Shown here in pieces: positions 1-11,180 of a stretch of 64,000 nucleotides of DNA. Where the stretch lies: NCBI GenBank assembly GCA_001599835.1, contig BCIC01000004.1:2035814-2099813 (forward strand), given 5' to 3'. The position numbers were made by a program, and so were the translations under genes. The stretch is from Thermoascus crustaceus (Eukaryota > Ascomycota > Eurotiomycetes > Eurotiales > Thermoascaceae). The notes beneath the pieces were generated by a model. The model did no database searches and had not been told where the DNA came from. It saw only the letters and a list, made by a program, of their open reading frames with translations. Within the stretch, counting starts at the first letter, position 1; every line of letters begins with the position of its first letter.

Positions 1-883
1 TCCTGCTCGCGGATGCATTGACCAGCTACGCTAAGGTGATCGCGGATCTGTGGGTCAGCCTCTGCATGTACTGGAAGGGTCGTGGAACCCCAAGCACGGG
101 CAGGCCGGACCGCACCTGCGGAGGAGAGGCTCTGATACCCATCATCATCGGCATCCCCAGCTTGATCCGGCTGCGTCAGTGTCTGATCGAGTACGTCCGA
201 GTCCGACGAGCGGGGTACAGGGGTGATGGCTGGGGCGGACAGCATCTTGCCAACGCGCTGAAGTACGCGAGTGCCTTTCCCGTTATCGCCCTGACGGCGT
301 TGCAGAGGAACTACAACCCGCTCAACTTTGGCGGAATGAGTGAGATGCAGCTGTATCGTTTGTGGTATGTCTTCTGTTTTTCTTACTTTAGTTTCCTGTA
401 AAGATACGTCTGCTAATTGATGACAGGATCTTTTTCTCTTTTATCAATTCCTTCTACTCCTTCTACTGGGATGTCGCCAAGGATTGGGACCTCTCCCTCT
501 TCTCTGCCGCACGCAGTGACCCAGAACATCCATTCGGGCTGCGTCGCCACCGCGGCTTCCGTTCCGACAATCTCTACTACGGTGCGATCATCATCGACTT
601 CATCCTCCGGTTCACCTGGGTGTGCAAGATCTCTCATCGATACGACCACATCACCGAGCTCGAGAGCTCCATCTTCGTGCTGATGTTCCTAGAAGTCGCG
701 CGGCGGTGGATGTGGGTCTTCTTCCGGGTTGAGACGGAGTGGGGTAAGTATTCCTTCTTTCCGTATTCCGCATCCGTCTCAGACTGGCTGGCGGCTGACA
801 TCACTTCAGTCAGGAACAACAGGGGCCCCGCCCCCGACGATATCCTTCTCGGCGAGTTTACCGGCAAAAAAGACCAGGACTGA
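1..883 (+). CDS. EXS-domain membrane protein (ERD1/XPR1/SYG1 family), 3' part
   Basis: The gene enters the window already open and ends at TGA 881-883. Three exons are visible: 1-364, 427-743 and 810-883, with introns GTATGT..ACAG and GTAAGT..CAG. The joined product reads through SYAKVIADLW, ALQRNYNP, INSFYSFYWDVAKDWDL, DNLYYGAIIIDFILRFTW and ELESSIFVLMFLEVARRW. This is the conserved C-terminal EXS domain, with several membrane segments. Family members act in phosphate export or Golgi/ER protein sorting. The tail (GEFTGKKDQD) is short and hydrophilic. Because the 5' part is missing, I cannot tell a short ERD1-type protein from a long SPX-EXS (SYG1) protein. Confidence 0.88.
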
Positions 884-2300
884 ACCTGTTAATAAGTGGC
901 GATGTTCAGTTTTTGTTTGCATACCGTACAGTACATACATACCACACGCATGGCAGGATTACTGCTATAGTCACCTGAGCAATCAACGACCGATGCTGTC
1001 CGAAGCACCCTCTTCTTAACCTTTTTTTTTCTCTTTAGCTTGCTCGATACCGATGTATCCCGATGTATCCTTCTATCTCTATACCATAATTTATACATAG
1101 ACTTTCTTTTTTGCTTTTTTTCTGTCCGTCTGTGTCTGGCATGTTCCTTGTCCTGTCCTGTTCTGCCTCGATAGGGATAGGGATCAGCTGGGCTGGGAAT
1201 CCCAACCTCGAGTGACAGGACGGGGACAAAGTCCTTTGTTCCAGAGCGTGTTGTGTTTGTCGTCATGTGCCATATCAGATCTCCAGAGTTCCATAGTGCT
1301 TGTATAGACTGCATGTCATGTTCTTTTCGTTTTTTCCTAGGAGCGGTGGCTCTTTCTTCTTTCTAACCTTAATGTGTGATTATCCTTGTTCAGGGACTGA
1401 GTATGGAAGGTGTTTAGAAATCTGTTCGCACTGTACTGCATGTACATCTGTTTTTCGATTCGATAAGTAACAGACAGCCTTTCGGAAAGACCTGACTGGT
1501 CTGAGCATGCGGAAGGCAAGGCGTGGAAATAGTAGATCTGGTATGTTGGCCGGGAGTGTTCAGTTCAGTCAGTCCTCCCTGGAGGCCTCCGTTAGGCTGT
1601 CGAAGGCAAGGTCTGGTTCCCTTGAAAGGACGATGTAACTCTTCCAGCCCTATCTTATCTTATCAGTAGGTAGGAGCCCTCGGTATCAAGCAAATGATAA
1701 AGAGCAAAAAACACTTGATTCTGGCGGTGCCTATCTGATCACAGGCCTTGTAGAAGCAAAAGTAAAAGTTCGTTTCAATTCAATCCAATCATTCAAAATA
1801 AGAGAAAAAAAGAACATGCAACATAAGCAGATTCGATTCGTCATATCCGTTCCATCCATTCGTATGCCATATCCTCGCCTTTTCGATGCACCGAATCCGT
1901 ATTCATAACCGTATCCGTTGCCTCCATTCCGTGCTGTCCCATCCTATCCCGTAGCCGTTAACCAACTAACCTCATTACCGTAACCAGCGCTACGGACGTA
2001 TTCGTTTCATGTTTCATAACTGAAGAGAAGAACAATAAAAACCAGGGTCGTATCGTAAATTCTGATCTGAGCGAGGAAGGACGGAAAAGCGAAAAAGGTT
2101 GAAAGAAGAAGCCAGAGTTCTGAGATTCGAGGGAAAAGAAAGCAAGTGATCGATAAAGTATCTCCATCGTCAGGATCCTGGAGAAACCCAATGTCGATGT
2201 CGATAAAGCAAGCGTCTCATCTCATCTCATATCATCAATCAAATCAGACGTGCGAAAGGTCCAGTTCAGTCCGACCAAACCCGAACTCAGACTCATTATC
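884..2300. other. Intergenic region
   Basis: This lies between two tail-to-tail genes. It is T-rich and pyrimidine-rich with polyadenylation-like tracts. The open frames here, including a 141-codon minus-strand one at 889-1314, are low-complexity and show no family features. I see no RNA gene. Confidence 0.5.
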
Positions 2301-3446
2301 TCAGCGATAAAAAACCGACCCCACAACCGCCAACGAATCATTCACAAACTCCAGCACGCGTCCCTTCCTCGTAAACTCGGTCTCCCTCCCCCGCATCCGC
2401 CCAATGGGGATATACTTCGGCCGACCGCTCCCCCACCCCTCCGCGCGGACGATATGCACGGGCGCAAACCCGCACGCGGAGCAGTAGCAGTACGGACACT
2501 TCCTCCCGCCATCGTTGCCCGGCAACACGTTGAGACAGTGTGCGCAGCAGTTCAGGATCATGATCTCGCGCGCGGTGTGCAGCCAGCGCCGTCGGTTCTC
2601 GAAGTCCTGGATGGCGCGCTGCCAGGAGCGGGTGAAGCCCGAGTCGAGGGCGGTGAAGCCGAATGAGTCCTCAAAGGCGGCCTTCTCCAGGAACCGGCAG
2701 TAGCCATCCTCGTCGGCGATGCGGTCGATTCCCAAGCTTCGGAACCAGCCGCGCCGGTAGAGGCTTCTTTCGGGAGAGGTGCGGGCCGCGGGCATCTTGC
2801 CGCGGGGGTCGATGAACCAGTGGAACGGACAGAAGGAGGGGGAGTATTTGGGGTTGAAGGCCTCGCAGAATTTGCAGTCCGTTCTGTCGAGGAGGAATTT
2901 TTTGATCTCAGGCAGTGTCATGTCGCGAGTTCCGTTGTCTGTCTTGAACTCCGGGAGAAGGTCGGAGTGGAAAAGGCGAGCGGTCACGAGGGTCTTCAGG
3001 CAGAGGCTGAATGGATCTGCGTCCAACATGGGGACCGACTCGTAGAAGGCCCGGCAGGTGTATCGCAGGATGTACCGGTCAGCAGGGTCAATGAGCTCTG
3101 CTATATAATAGATTATGTCCAACGGAAGGTCCGTTATTCTTGGCCCTTTAGGCTGAGTTTTATCACCCTGCTCCGGGATTGGTTCACCTTGCCCATTCCT
3201 TTGCCCAGTGTCCGGTTCTTCCTGCTTTGCAATTGCGTTTTCATCGAGTTCGTCTTTCTTGGCTTGTATGGATATTTTTGAGGAAATTGGGAGTAGTTTC
3301 GAAAACAGGTGACTTTTGGCTATGAAGGTCTTTCTCCGACTGACTGCAACTGCGCTGCTGGTTGCTCCCTTTACAGGATTATGTTCTGTGCCCAGCTGCT
3401 CATCAGATTCGGGTACAATAACAGGAGCGTCAACAGTGCCAGCCAT
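2301..3446 (-). CDS. F-box protein with Cys-rich C-terminal half
   Basis: A single uninterrupted frame of 381 codons. Residues 1-100 are hydrophilic and low in complexity, probably disordered. Residues about 104-140 form an F-box (ITDLPLDIIYYIAELI...RYTCRAFYESVP), which would bind Skp1 in an SCF ubiquitin ligase. Downstream are a CKFCEAF...CPFHWF segment and, near residues 295-325, a dense cysteine cluster (CCAHC...CPYCYCSACGF) that could bind zinc. Aspergillus-type genomes carry many such F-box proteins whose C-terminal half is a cysteine-rich recognition region. The substrate is unknown. The start is the first ATG of the frame. The gene stands alone. Confidence 0.8.
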   Translation of the reverse strand: MAGTVDAPVIVPESDEQLGTEHNPVKGATSSAVAVSRRKTFIAKSHLFSKLLPISSKISIQAKKDELDENAIAKQEEPDTGQRNGQGEPIPEQGDKTQPKGPRITDLPLDIIYYIAELIDPADRYILRYTCRAFYESVPMLDADPFSLCLKTLVTARLFHSDLLPEFKTDNGTRDMTLPEIKKFLLDRTDCKFCEAFNPKYSPSFCPFHWFIDPRGKMPAARTSPERSLYRRGWFRSLGIDRIADEDGYCRFLEKAAFEDSFGFTALDSGFTRSWQRAIQDFENRRRWLHTAREIMILNCCAHCLNVLPGNDGGRKCPYCYCSACGFAPVHIVRAEGWGSGRPKYIPIGRMRGRETEFTRKGRVLEFVNDSLAVVGSVFYR

Positions 3447-5381
3447 AATGACAGTTTTTGATTATCACAACCGACGGGAACAGATATAGACACTGTCAGA
3501 CAGCCAGAGAGCCGCGTCGCGAGCAGACTCACTTGCGATACCTCACTCGCGATATGGTCCAATCTTGATTCGCAATAGGCGGTCGCACGAATAGGGGTAA
3601 TAAACGGTCGACTGCAAAGTAGATTTCTTCAACAAAGCAGATTACAACAAAGCCCAGCAAGAGCGCAAGAGATTCAGACAGAAATCGCCGGGTACCACGG
3701 GTTTGTCCAGTCTGAAGTGAGGTAGTGGTAGACAGTGAAGGAAATTTAGATGATGGCGTTAAGCGAGGCGTGGCGCTTTGCCAACTCAGGAAGTTGTAAA
3801 CAAGGAGTGACGGGGATATCGACAGCAGTCACTGCCTGTGAGCGGGAGAAATCCTTCAGAAAGCGTGCAGTGCACAAAGAGAAACACATGGGAGGACGGT
3901 CCACAGCACGTGACAAAGGCTTGGGTCAATATCGAGAGCACTGCAAGGAACTATATGGCTCCAGGCAGGACTCTTTGTCTTCTCATGTCCTTCAGACACC
4001 CCAGCTGGGGCCTGGTCCCTCTGAGAAGCAGTTCCTTCGATCAGAAGCACAGGCAGAAGACAGATCCAACGGTCAGAGCGGTTCTGCCTGAGAAGAACCA
4101 GGGTATCAGACGGAGATCAATGCTGATTATACCAAGAGACAAAAAAGAAATGCTGGAGATGCTCGTCCAATTCGACGAGATGTTGCAACAAGCTACATCA
4201 ATGCAACCTGTGGAAGGAGCTGAAGGAAAGAAAAGAAATACTAGTGGGAATGCGGATTGTCTCTAGCGTCATGATGATCATGCTGCAATACCATCCACAT
4301 GTTATATCAGAAAAGGGGGTCAGATATCTATGCTCGAACAGACTTTCTCAAAACATTCGCAACAGTCATGCTTGGAGTTGTTCCTGCAACAAAGCAGGAG
4401 TAATCTTCTCAAATCACAGTAAAAATAAGCCAAAGACGCAGGGAAAGCCATTGATTCATCTCAATCACTGTTAGCAGTTCAGGTGACGCTTCGCGATGAC
4501 AACCCCTTGCGTTCGTGAAGGTTTTCGCGTGCGGGGTGTCCATTGGGTACCAGACCATCGAGGACTTGGGGACGTATACTTCCGCAGGTCGAACCCAGCT
4601 GGTAAAGCAAATTCGTAAGCTTCATGCGGATGTCTATGAGTCTGTTCCGCGGTCAACGTCGGTGCTGGATGTTGAGAGAAGGTTTATGCAGACAGCGCTA
4701 GGGCTTTAGCTCTCGGCTAAACAGCGATCCGTACACGTGCCTCGTCAATGGCATTCGAGCTATTCGTAAGGCATTCAATACGGCTAGTTCTGAAGATCGA
4801 TCACTGGCAATAACGGTCATTACTTCTACTGTAAAAGGCGTATCTTGTCTTCCTGCTCTGTGACTGATAGCTCTCTTGGCTGAAAAAGGAAGTACAGGTG
4901 GCGGCTCCCGAGACATCGCCACATCTCACTCTCGCCTAGATGCGGAGACACAGCAATAGCTCCAGTATGCAGACAGGAGATGGTCTCTTGAAAACCTTAT
5001 ACTGTTGAGTAATTTGCCACTGAGGGGCGCGTCTGTAGTAATGCAAAAGATCTAGAGGTCTACGTGGTGTTGAGGCTGCCTGCAGGCAGATGTCCAACCG
5101 TGCTCGCGCCTTGGGAATATATATCGACCAACCCTATCACCCATGGTCACAACGCAACCTAACCCAACAGCGACATCCATGGATTACCCATATGAATAAG
5201 GATAAGTATCGTTCCTGTAGTGACATTGCACCCATGTGGTGTTGTAAATTGGCGTGGTGCAGCGCGGGCAAAAAAAAAGGCAAACGAAAAAAGTCACGCA
5301 GCCCCAACTCGAACTGAGACCCCTTCGTGATCGCGACAACACCCTTGACACTCCCACCTCCAATTTTGACCGGTAATGAAT
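3447..5381. other. Intergenic region
   Basis: Nearly 2 kb upstream of the F-box gene and downstream of the U6 gene. The longest frames (about 140 codons at 3838-4266) are in mixed-codon sequence with no recognisable domain, so I leave them out. A Pol III-type B-box candidate for the U6 gene lies at 5303-5314 (listed separately). Confidence 0.5.
5303..5314 (-). promoter_or_regulatory. Candidate downstream B box of the U6 gene
   Basis: On the minus strand this reads AGTTCGAGTTGG, matching 8 of 11 positions of the Pol III B-box consensus GGTTCGANTCC. It lies about 70 bp past the U6 T-run. Budding-yeast SNR6 is known to use a B box placed downstream of its terminator, so the position is plausible. 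The match is imperfect and could be chance. Confidence 0.35.
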
Positions 5382-5386
5382 AAAAA

Positions 5387-5490
5387 AAAAACTGGTAGCT
5401 TCTCTTTGATTGAGCGTGTCATCCTTAGTGCAGGGGCCATGCTAATCTTCTCTGTATCGTTTCAAATTGACCAAATGCCCGAAGGCAATT
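5387..5490 (-). ncRNA. U6: U6 spliceosomal snRNA
   Basis: The minus strand carries the invariant U6 core: a 5' stem-loop TGCC-TTCG-GGCA, then TTTGGTCAATTTGAAACG, the ACAGAGA box in ATACAGAGAAGATTAGC, and GGCCCCTGCACTAAGGATGA ahead of the 3' internal stem-loop. A T-run on the RNA strand (A's at 5382-5391) is the Pol III stop. No intron interrupts the gene, unlike U6 in some other fungi. The 5' end is set only by the position of the stem-loop and is uncertain by about 5 nt. The RNA forms the catalytic core of the spliceosome together with U2. Confidence 0.95.
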
Positions 5491-5508
5491 GCTGAACGAT
5501 TAAAGTGA

Positions 5509-5516
5509 CATATAAG
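5509..5516 (-). promoter_or_regulatory. TATA box of U6 gene
   Basis: TTATATGT on the minus strand lies about 20-27 nt upstream of the U6 5' end. This is the spacing expected for a Pol III type 3-like U6 promoter. Confidence 0.6.
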
Positions 5517-6305
5517 GAATCTTAGCAAGCCTCACCGCCCCCGCTGATTGGCCGCTAAGCGAGGTCGCGCACAGTGCAGCCAGGACGCCTGGGCCACACC
5601 GTCGTCCAACTGCCGTGATGAGGGGTCTTCGGTCATCTTTCCGATGGCTTGCATCCGTCTGGAAGTCTTCCATGTCTCTTCGCAGCTGCGGCGGCATGCC
5701 CGTGCCACCATGAGGATCGAGCTCGCCACACCGCCGGTCGTCCAGGTTAGGGCGCTGTTTGCAAGTAGTAGAAAAAGGTGGAAAAGAGATTAACTACGAA
5801 GAGAGGAAGCGGTAAACCCTTCTGAGACGTTTTAATCCCGCGTGGGATCCATGTGGATTACGCTAAACATCCGGACTAGGTAAAGTCGCACATACTCGAT
5901 GGGAACGGGAGTCTCGGAGACTTTTGGCTGGCGGCGGTATCACGGCCAAGCCTCGCGCTGATGAAGTCTATCGCCGTTTTATGCACGTCTTCCCCGGACT
6001 CGAGTCCCACTTATGCTGAGTAGTGCGATCTGAGCGTCCCATTCGATTGCTGCTCCCTGGACTGCGCCTGGTCGGTTAACTCGAGCAGCCAGCTCGTAGA
6101 AATACCGAGGCTGTTGGCCGACAACCGACACGGGCTCTAGCGGCAGCAGCAGCTCCCTGGGGAATAGTAATATGGCCTGTTCGTATTTCTCCTCTGAGTC
6201 TGCGGTGTGCAGGTGAAACAGACAGCTCCTGTTGTGCTGACTCCCGTCCTATATCTTTTCCCTTCTGAACCTTGTGGGAACGTGGTTGACGGTACGAGCA
6301 CCGCA
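5517..6305. other. Intergenic region
   Basis: Sequence between the divergent U6 gene and the acyl-CoA ligase. It should hold both promoters. I see no protein or RNA gene in it. Confidence 0.5.
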
Positions 6306-8109
6306 ATGCCTACGAAGTCTCTCTACCCGCCTATTGACATCCCCAATGTCGACCTCTGGACCTTCCTCTTCGAGCGGAAGGATAGGCCGTTCCCGGATGA
6401 CAAGGGTTGGTATCCCTGACTCTTCAAGGTCGAAGCTTGACCGGTGTTGACACACCAGCAGTGATCTATCAGGATGCCGACACCAAGCGATATTACACCT
6501 ACCGTGATACTAAGGAAACTGCCCTGGCCTTTGGGAAGGGGCTGAAGTCCGTCTTCAACTGGAAGAAAGGTGACGTGCTGGCATTGTTCACGCCAAATTG
6601 CATCGACACTCCGGCCGTCACATGGGGCACCCACTGGGCGGGAGGAGTGCTGTCACCCGCCAACCCGGCATATACGGCCGATGAGCTGGCGTTCCAGCTG
6701 AAGAATTCGGGAGCCAAGGCGGTGGCTACCCAGGTTCCGCTGCTACCGGTAGTCAGGGAAGCAGTCAGCAGAGTCGGCATGCCGGAGGATCGGATCATAC
6801 TCGTGGGCGATCAGCGGGATCCCGAAGCCCGGGCAAGGCATTTCACCTCGATCAGAAACCTCTCAGGCACATCGAGGTACCGGAGGACAAAGATAAACCC
6901 GGAGAAGGACCTGGCGTTCCTGGTGTACTCGTCGGGCACGACGGGTCTGCCCAAGGGCGTGATGCTCTCGCACAGGAACATCGTCGCGAACATTCTCCAA
7001 GGCAAAGTGGGAGAAGGCGGCAAGCTGACCTGCAATGGGGGCCCTGACGGCGAGGGAGACAAGATCCTGGCTTTCCTGCCCTTCTACCACATATACGGTA
7101 AGATCTATCGTTCCTACGACAGGTCCATATGGTCTTGCTTACAGAGGAGCCTGCAGGACTGACATGTCTGATCCATCAATCAATGTACTCCGGTTGGCGT
7201 CTGGTGGTCATGCCCAAGTTCGACATAGAGAAGTGGTGTGCACACGTGCAGAACTACCGCATCACCTTTTCCTATATCGCCCCTCCGGTCGTGGTGCTGC
7301 TGAGCAAGCACCCCGCCGTCGACAAGTACGACCTGTCCAGTCTCCGCATGATGAACTCGGGCGCGGCACCGCTGACCCGTGAGCTCGTCGAGGCGGTCTA
7401 CGCTCGCATCAAGACCGGCATCAAGCAGGGCTACGGCCTCAGTGAGACCAGTCCCACCACCCACACGCAGCCGTGGGAGGACTGGAACAAGAGCATTGGG
7501 TCGGTAGGAAAGATGCTTCCCAACATGGAAGCCAAGTACATGACGATCCCAGAAGACGATTCCGAACCGCAGGAGGTCGCTCTCGGCGAGGTGGGCGAGC
7601 TGTACGTGCGCGGGCCCAACATCTTCCTGGGCTACCACAACAACCCCACCGCGACGGCCCAGTGCCTCTCCCCAGACGGATGGTTCCGCACGGGTGACGT
7701 CGGCTACCAGGACAAAGATGGCAACTTCTTCATCACGGACCGCGTCAAGGAGCTTATCAAGTACAAAGGCTTCCAGGTCGCTCCAGCAGAGCTCGAGGGA
7801 CTCCTGGTGGACAACGACGCCGTCAATGATGCCGCAGTCATCGGCATCGAGAGCCAGGAACACGGCACCGAAGTGCCGCGCGCGTACATCGTGCGCAGCG
7901 CGAAGAGCAAGGCGTCAGGCGTCAGTGACGAGGAAGAGGCGGCCAACATCATCCGCTGGATCGAGGGCAAGGTCGCCTACCACAAGCGACTGCGCGGTGG
8001 TGTGCGGTTCATAGACGAGATCCCCAAGAGTCACAGCGGAAAGATTCTCCGACGAGTACTGAAGGAGAGGGCGAAGGCGGAGGCCGCTGCGCCCAAGGCG
8101 AAGCTGTAA
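6306..8109 (+). CDS. Peroxisomal acyl-CoA synthetase, 4-coumarate:CoA ligase-like
   Basis: Exons 6306-6405, 6462-7097 and 7157-8109 (introns of 56 and 59 nt) give 562 residues, a normal length for the ANL adenylating family. Visible motifs are the phosphate-binding loop SSGTTGLPKGVMLSH near residue 190, GYGLSETSP, the GWFRTGD hinge region with TDRVKELIKYKGFQVAP, and SHSGKILRR with the C-terminal catalytic lysine. The enzyme activates a carboxylic acid with ATP and couples it to CoA. The closest type is the fungal 4CL/phenylacetyl-CoA ligase group; the actual acid cannot be read from sequence. The protein ends in KAKL, a PTS1-like signal, so a peroxisomal site is likely. An in-frame ATG at 6207 is possible, but the N-terminus from 6306 (MPTKSLYPP) looks typical. 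Confidence 0.88.
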
Positions 8110-8348
8110 TTTTCTGTTGCCTGTCATATTATTGCTTTTCCTGTAGTCAGTAGAAGGCATAGTAGAACGAGACGTAATCATATACTATACAGTTACCAGG
8201 TAGAGGTTGAGTATGGAGTACGTAGTATGTGCCTAGTAGTTCCAGCAATCGGGCCAGCCAGGTGATTCTGTGAGAGGGTTCCTCGCTTAGTGTCCCCTCT
8301 CATCAACGCTCATATTTACGATCTATCCCGAATGGAGGGGACAAAAAA

Positions 8349-9543
8349 TTACATATCATGGTGAAATCCCTCCGCGCCAGGCCACACCCCATGATCCAAC
8401 CCCCACTGCAAAATCCCCTCAAAGTCCCTACACCTCCGCGGCAGTCCGTACTCGGGCACCGGCAATGCCTGCATCTCGACGGACTTGAAGGTGATGATGC
8501 TCGTGTCGGGGTTACACATGAGTGCCTGCCGTAGGAGGTCGACGCAGTGATCTGTTGGGGCAGTTTATTTAGATCAGATTAGTGAGCTGAACGAACGAAA
8601 AGGCCCGGATGGTATGTATATAGACGGAGGTGATGTTCTGGCTAACCTAGGTGATGATGGATTTCGACTTCGGGCTTGGAGAACAACTCGTTTCGGGACT
8701 TGTAGTATTCTAGGTAGGTATATTGCCAGATGGTTTTCTGGATTTTTCCTTTCGTTAGCCAATATCTAACAGATATATATATATATATGTATTTAGGGCG
8801 ATGGATCATAGAAAATAAACTAACCAGACAATGCAATTGATGAAATACAGCCAGATTGGCCATATACCCCCCTCCCACACTTTCAGGAAGCTTGGTCGAG
8901 TTCAGCGGCGCTTGCAGTTCCCGGAGAGTGTGGATGTCGATGCTGAATGGATTCACTGTCATGGAGGATTTAATTATCAGCCCAACCAGGAAAAAAAACA
9001 CACGACGACAAGCAAACAAAGTAAACAAATTCTTTGCTGAGCAGCACACTCACGCACCTTTTACGATCCGGTTCCACGCCGCATCGCCTTCATCGCTGGG
9101 AGGACCACGGTAGATCGACGTGCGACTGTTATCGAACCTCCGTATCCGGCAGTGATCCGAAGTGTTTGTTGACTCAGGAAATAATACTGTTGCAAATGTG
9201 TAAACTTAAAACTTGAGGAACAAAATGGATTCAAACAAAACCCAACTGAGAAAAATATAGGGGAGAGGAAGGAAGCTGAGTGGAATTTTTTTTACATACA
9301 TTCATAGAACAGGTCTTGTTGTTTACAAGGTGATAATCTCTCGGGAGTAGTAGCTCCAAGAAGGAGGAGGGCCCTAGCAAGCAGTAGACCACAAGACACA
9401 GCAAATAGGATCAAGTTCAGGACGACGAAGATGCGAGGACGATTCATCAAGATTGCTGCTGTTGTTGGGGATGACGCTCGCTTTGGGGAGGGGTCATCCT
9501 CGTACTCATCATCTCCCAATACGTGATATTTGGTCGAGTTCAT
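8349..9543 (-). CDS. UstYa-family (DUF3328) oxidase
   Basis: Five exons on the minus strand: 9543-9300, 9186-9058, 8955-8825, 8737-8647 and 8551-8349, joined in frame to 265 residues. The N-terminus is a cytosolic acidic stretch followed by one membrane helix (FVVLNLILFAVSCGLLLARA). The lumenal part has TSIYRGPPSDEGDAAWNRI, motif 1 HQLHC (after GGGYMANLAVF) and motif 2 HLDHC (HHHLDHCVDLLRQALMC). Both HxxHC motifs that define UstYa proteins are intact. Known relatives (ustiloxin, asperipin, phomopsin, cyclochlorotine pathways) oxidise or cyclise peptide side chains. The gene is divergent from the repeat precursor at 10868-11180, which fits a modifying role on it. That link is inferred from position. 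Confidence 0.87.
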
Positions 9544-10867
9544 GCTTTGTCTGTTTGACGCTTTCCTGTGTTGTTGTGTGTGTAGCCAATCTGTGAAAGA
9601 AAGTGTGCAAGAATTGCCCTGCTGAAATAAGAGTGATAAGTAAGTAAAGTTCTTTAATCGTTCGATATACAGTTGGCTAATTGCGAGGCTGGCAAAAAAT
9701 TGAAAACAATATCCCATCTAACACCGCAACATATTTCATTAGATCGCATCTTGCTGCTATATTTGTCATTGCTCTCGTTACAGTCTTGTCTGGATTACAT
9801 GCATATGTGTATATACAGGGGCTATACGCCGTCAGCCTGGGACATCTTCCTTGTCTCCATATCCAGATCGATGGCCAGCTAAAATAATAGAGTTTGTGCT
9901 GAGTGTACATGTATGTACTGTACATGGCTCAGCCACGTTCTACAGTACCTATGCATGTATAACGGTGGCACCCAAGTTGACCTAGTGCTAGTATAAAACA
10001 AGCTACAGGCGTCAAGCAAGGTGTAAGTTAGCGAGGGGTATCGAATAGATTTGGTATTGAACGATCTGCTGATTTCTTTCTTTCAGGAATCAGCCAGGCT
10101 TATATAGACCTACCTACCTACCAGGCTATCTGCCATTGAGGAGGTCCTCGAAGCAAGTAAACAAAGGATACAGCAAACAGGAAAGAAAAGCCCTAAAATC
10201 GTGGATTATACACCGGCGAGGATCCATGCACATTGTCGGAATCTAAAAGCATGTATGTCTCACAGCCGCGTTACATTTATTCTCCGAACCACTGCCTGTG
10301 ACATTCTGTGAGGTTTCATAGTTGGTGTGACAATGTAGGTAGGTCGAGTTGCGGGCTGTTCATATTCAGCTTCGAGAAGCTGAATCAAATACCCTGGTCT
10401 TTTTTTAGTCTATCATACATAGCCTTTGTCACTTACCGGGAGGTGGTGGTGATCGCCAGGGGGACGCATGCAGACGAAAATACAACCAGCTGCCTTGATT
10501 GGCATCAACAGTATTCTTTGTTCCCCTCCTTGGCCCCATTCTCAATAGACCGAAGCGGCTGAAAAGGGGTACCACCGTGCACATCATCAGATGTCGGTGA
10601 ACACTCCTTACTCGATGTCTGGGGTATTAACCACTGAGAGAAAAAGTCAAGTAAGCATCGAGGTAGACGACAACATAACGAAAGGTATTGTATTATATTA
10701 TATAAAGGGTATCTTGATCTCCTCACTGTCTATCTTCCTGGCTACATCGCACTCTGCAATCAGTCAGTCGGTCAGTCAAGTCTGAAGCTTCAAACGCTCA
10801 TTTCCTCATATAATATTCTCCATCTATCTATAAAACTCGCCGAAACCCGCCCTTTCCCGTCCTCACC
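9544..10867. other. Shared upstream region of UstYa gene and precursor gene
   Basis: A 1.3 kb AT-rich interval between two divergent start codons. It has TACCTACC-type repeats near 10110-10125 and a TATATAA-like stretch before the precursor start (10807-10835). No gene is evident. It is the likely place for a common regulator to bind. Confidence 0.45.
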
Positions 10868-11180
10868 ATGGCCAAATGGATCTTCCTTGCCGCCACACTT
10901 CTGGCAGTCGCTCATCTCGCGGCATGTGCTCCTGTTGCAGCAAAAGGTAGGCCTTCCCCCTAACTAAGAACGATGAATTTCATTCATTGCCTTTGTATTC
11001 TGTTGGATCTAACTAATTGACACATCGATTTTAGAGAGCGAGGCCGTCTGGACTGAATCGGAGAACGCCTGGACCTTAAAACGTGCTGAAGATGGGGAGG
11101 CCGGCTGGAGAGACCAAAAAAGGGGCTGGGTCTCAGAACGTGCTGAAGACGGGGAGGATGCCTGGAGAGACAAGGTCTAG
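10868..11180 (+). CDS. Secreted Kex2-processed repeat precursor, candidate RiPP precursor
   Basis: Exons 10868-10946 and 11035-11180 with an 88-nt GTAGGC..TTTAG intron (branch-like CTAAC inside) give 74 residues. Residues 1-22 are a signal peptide (KWIFLAATLLAVAHLAA). The rest is two related units: AWTLKR-AEDGEAGWRD-QKR and GWVSER-AEDGEDAWRD-KV. KR dibasic sites flank the first core; in the second unit the upstream site has become ER. A signal peptide followed by repeated short cores set off by KR is the pattern of UstA-like (dikaritin) and epichloecyclin precursors, and a UstYa oxidase gene lies 1.3 kb away. The core has Trp where known ones use Tyr or Phe. The gene is too short and spliced to be found by ORF length. 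The function as a RiPP precursor is inferred; a secreted peptide of another kind is possible. Confidence 0.72.

Noticed and set aside
889..1314. 141-codon minus-strand frame after the EXS gene
   Set aside because: Low-complexity Lys-rich translation of a T-rich 3' flank; no domain, no homologue-like motif.
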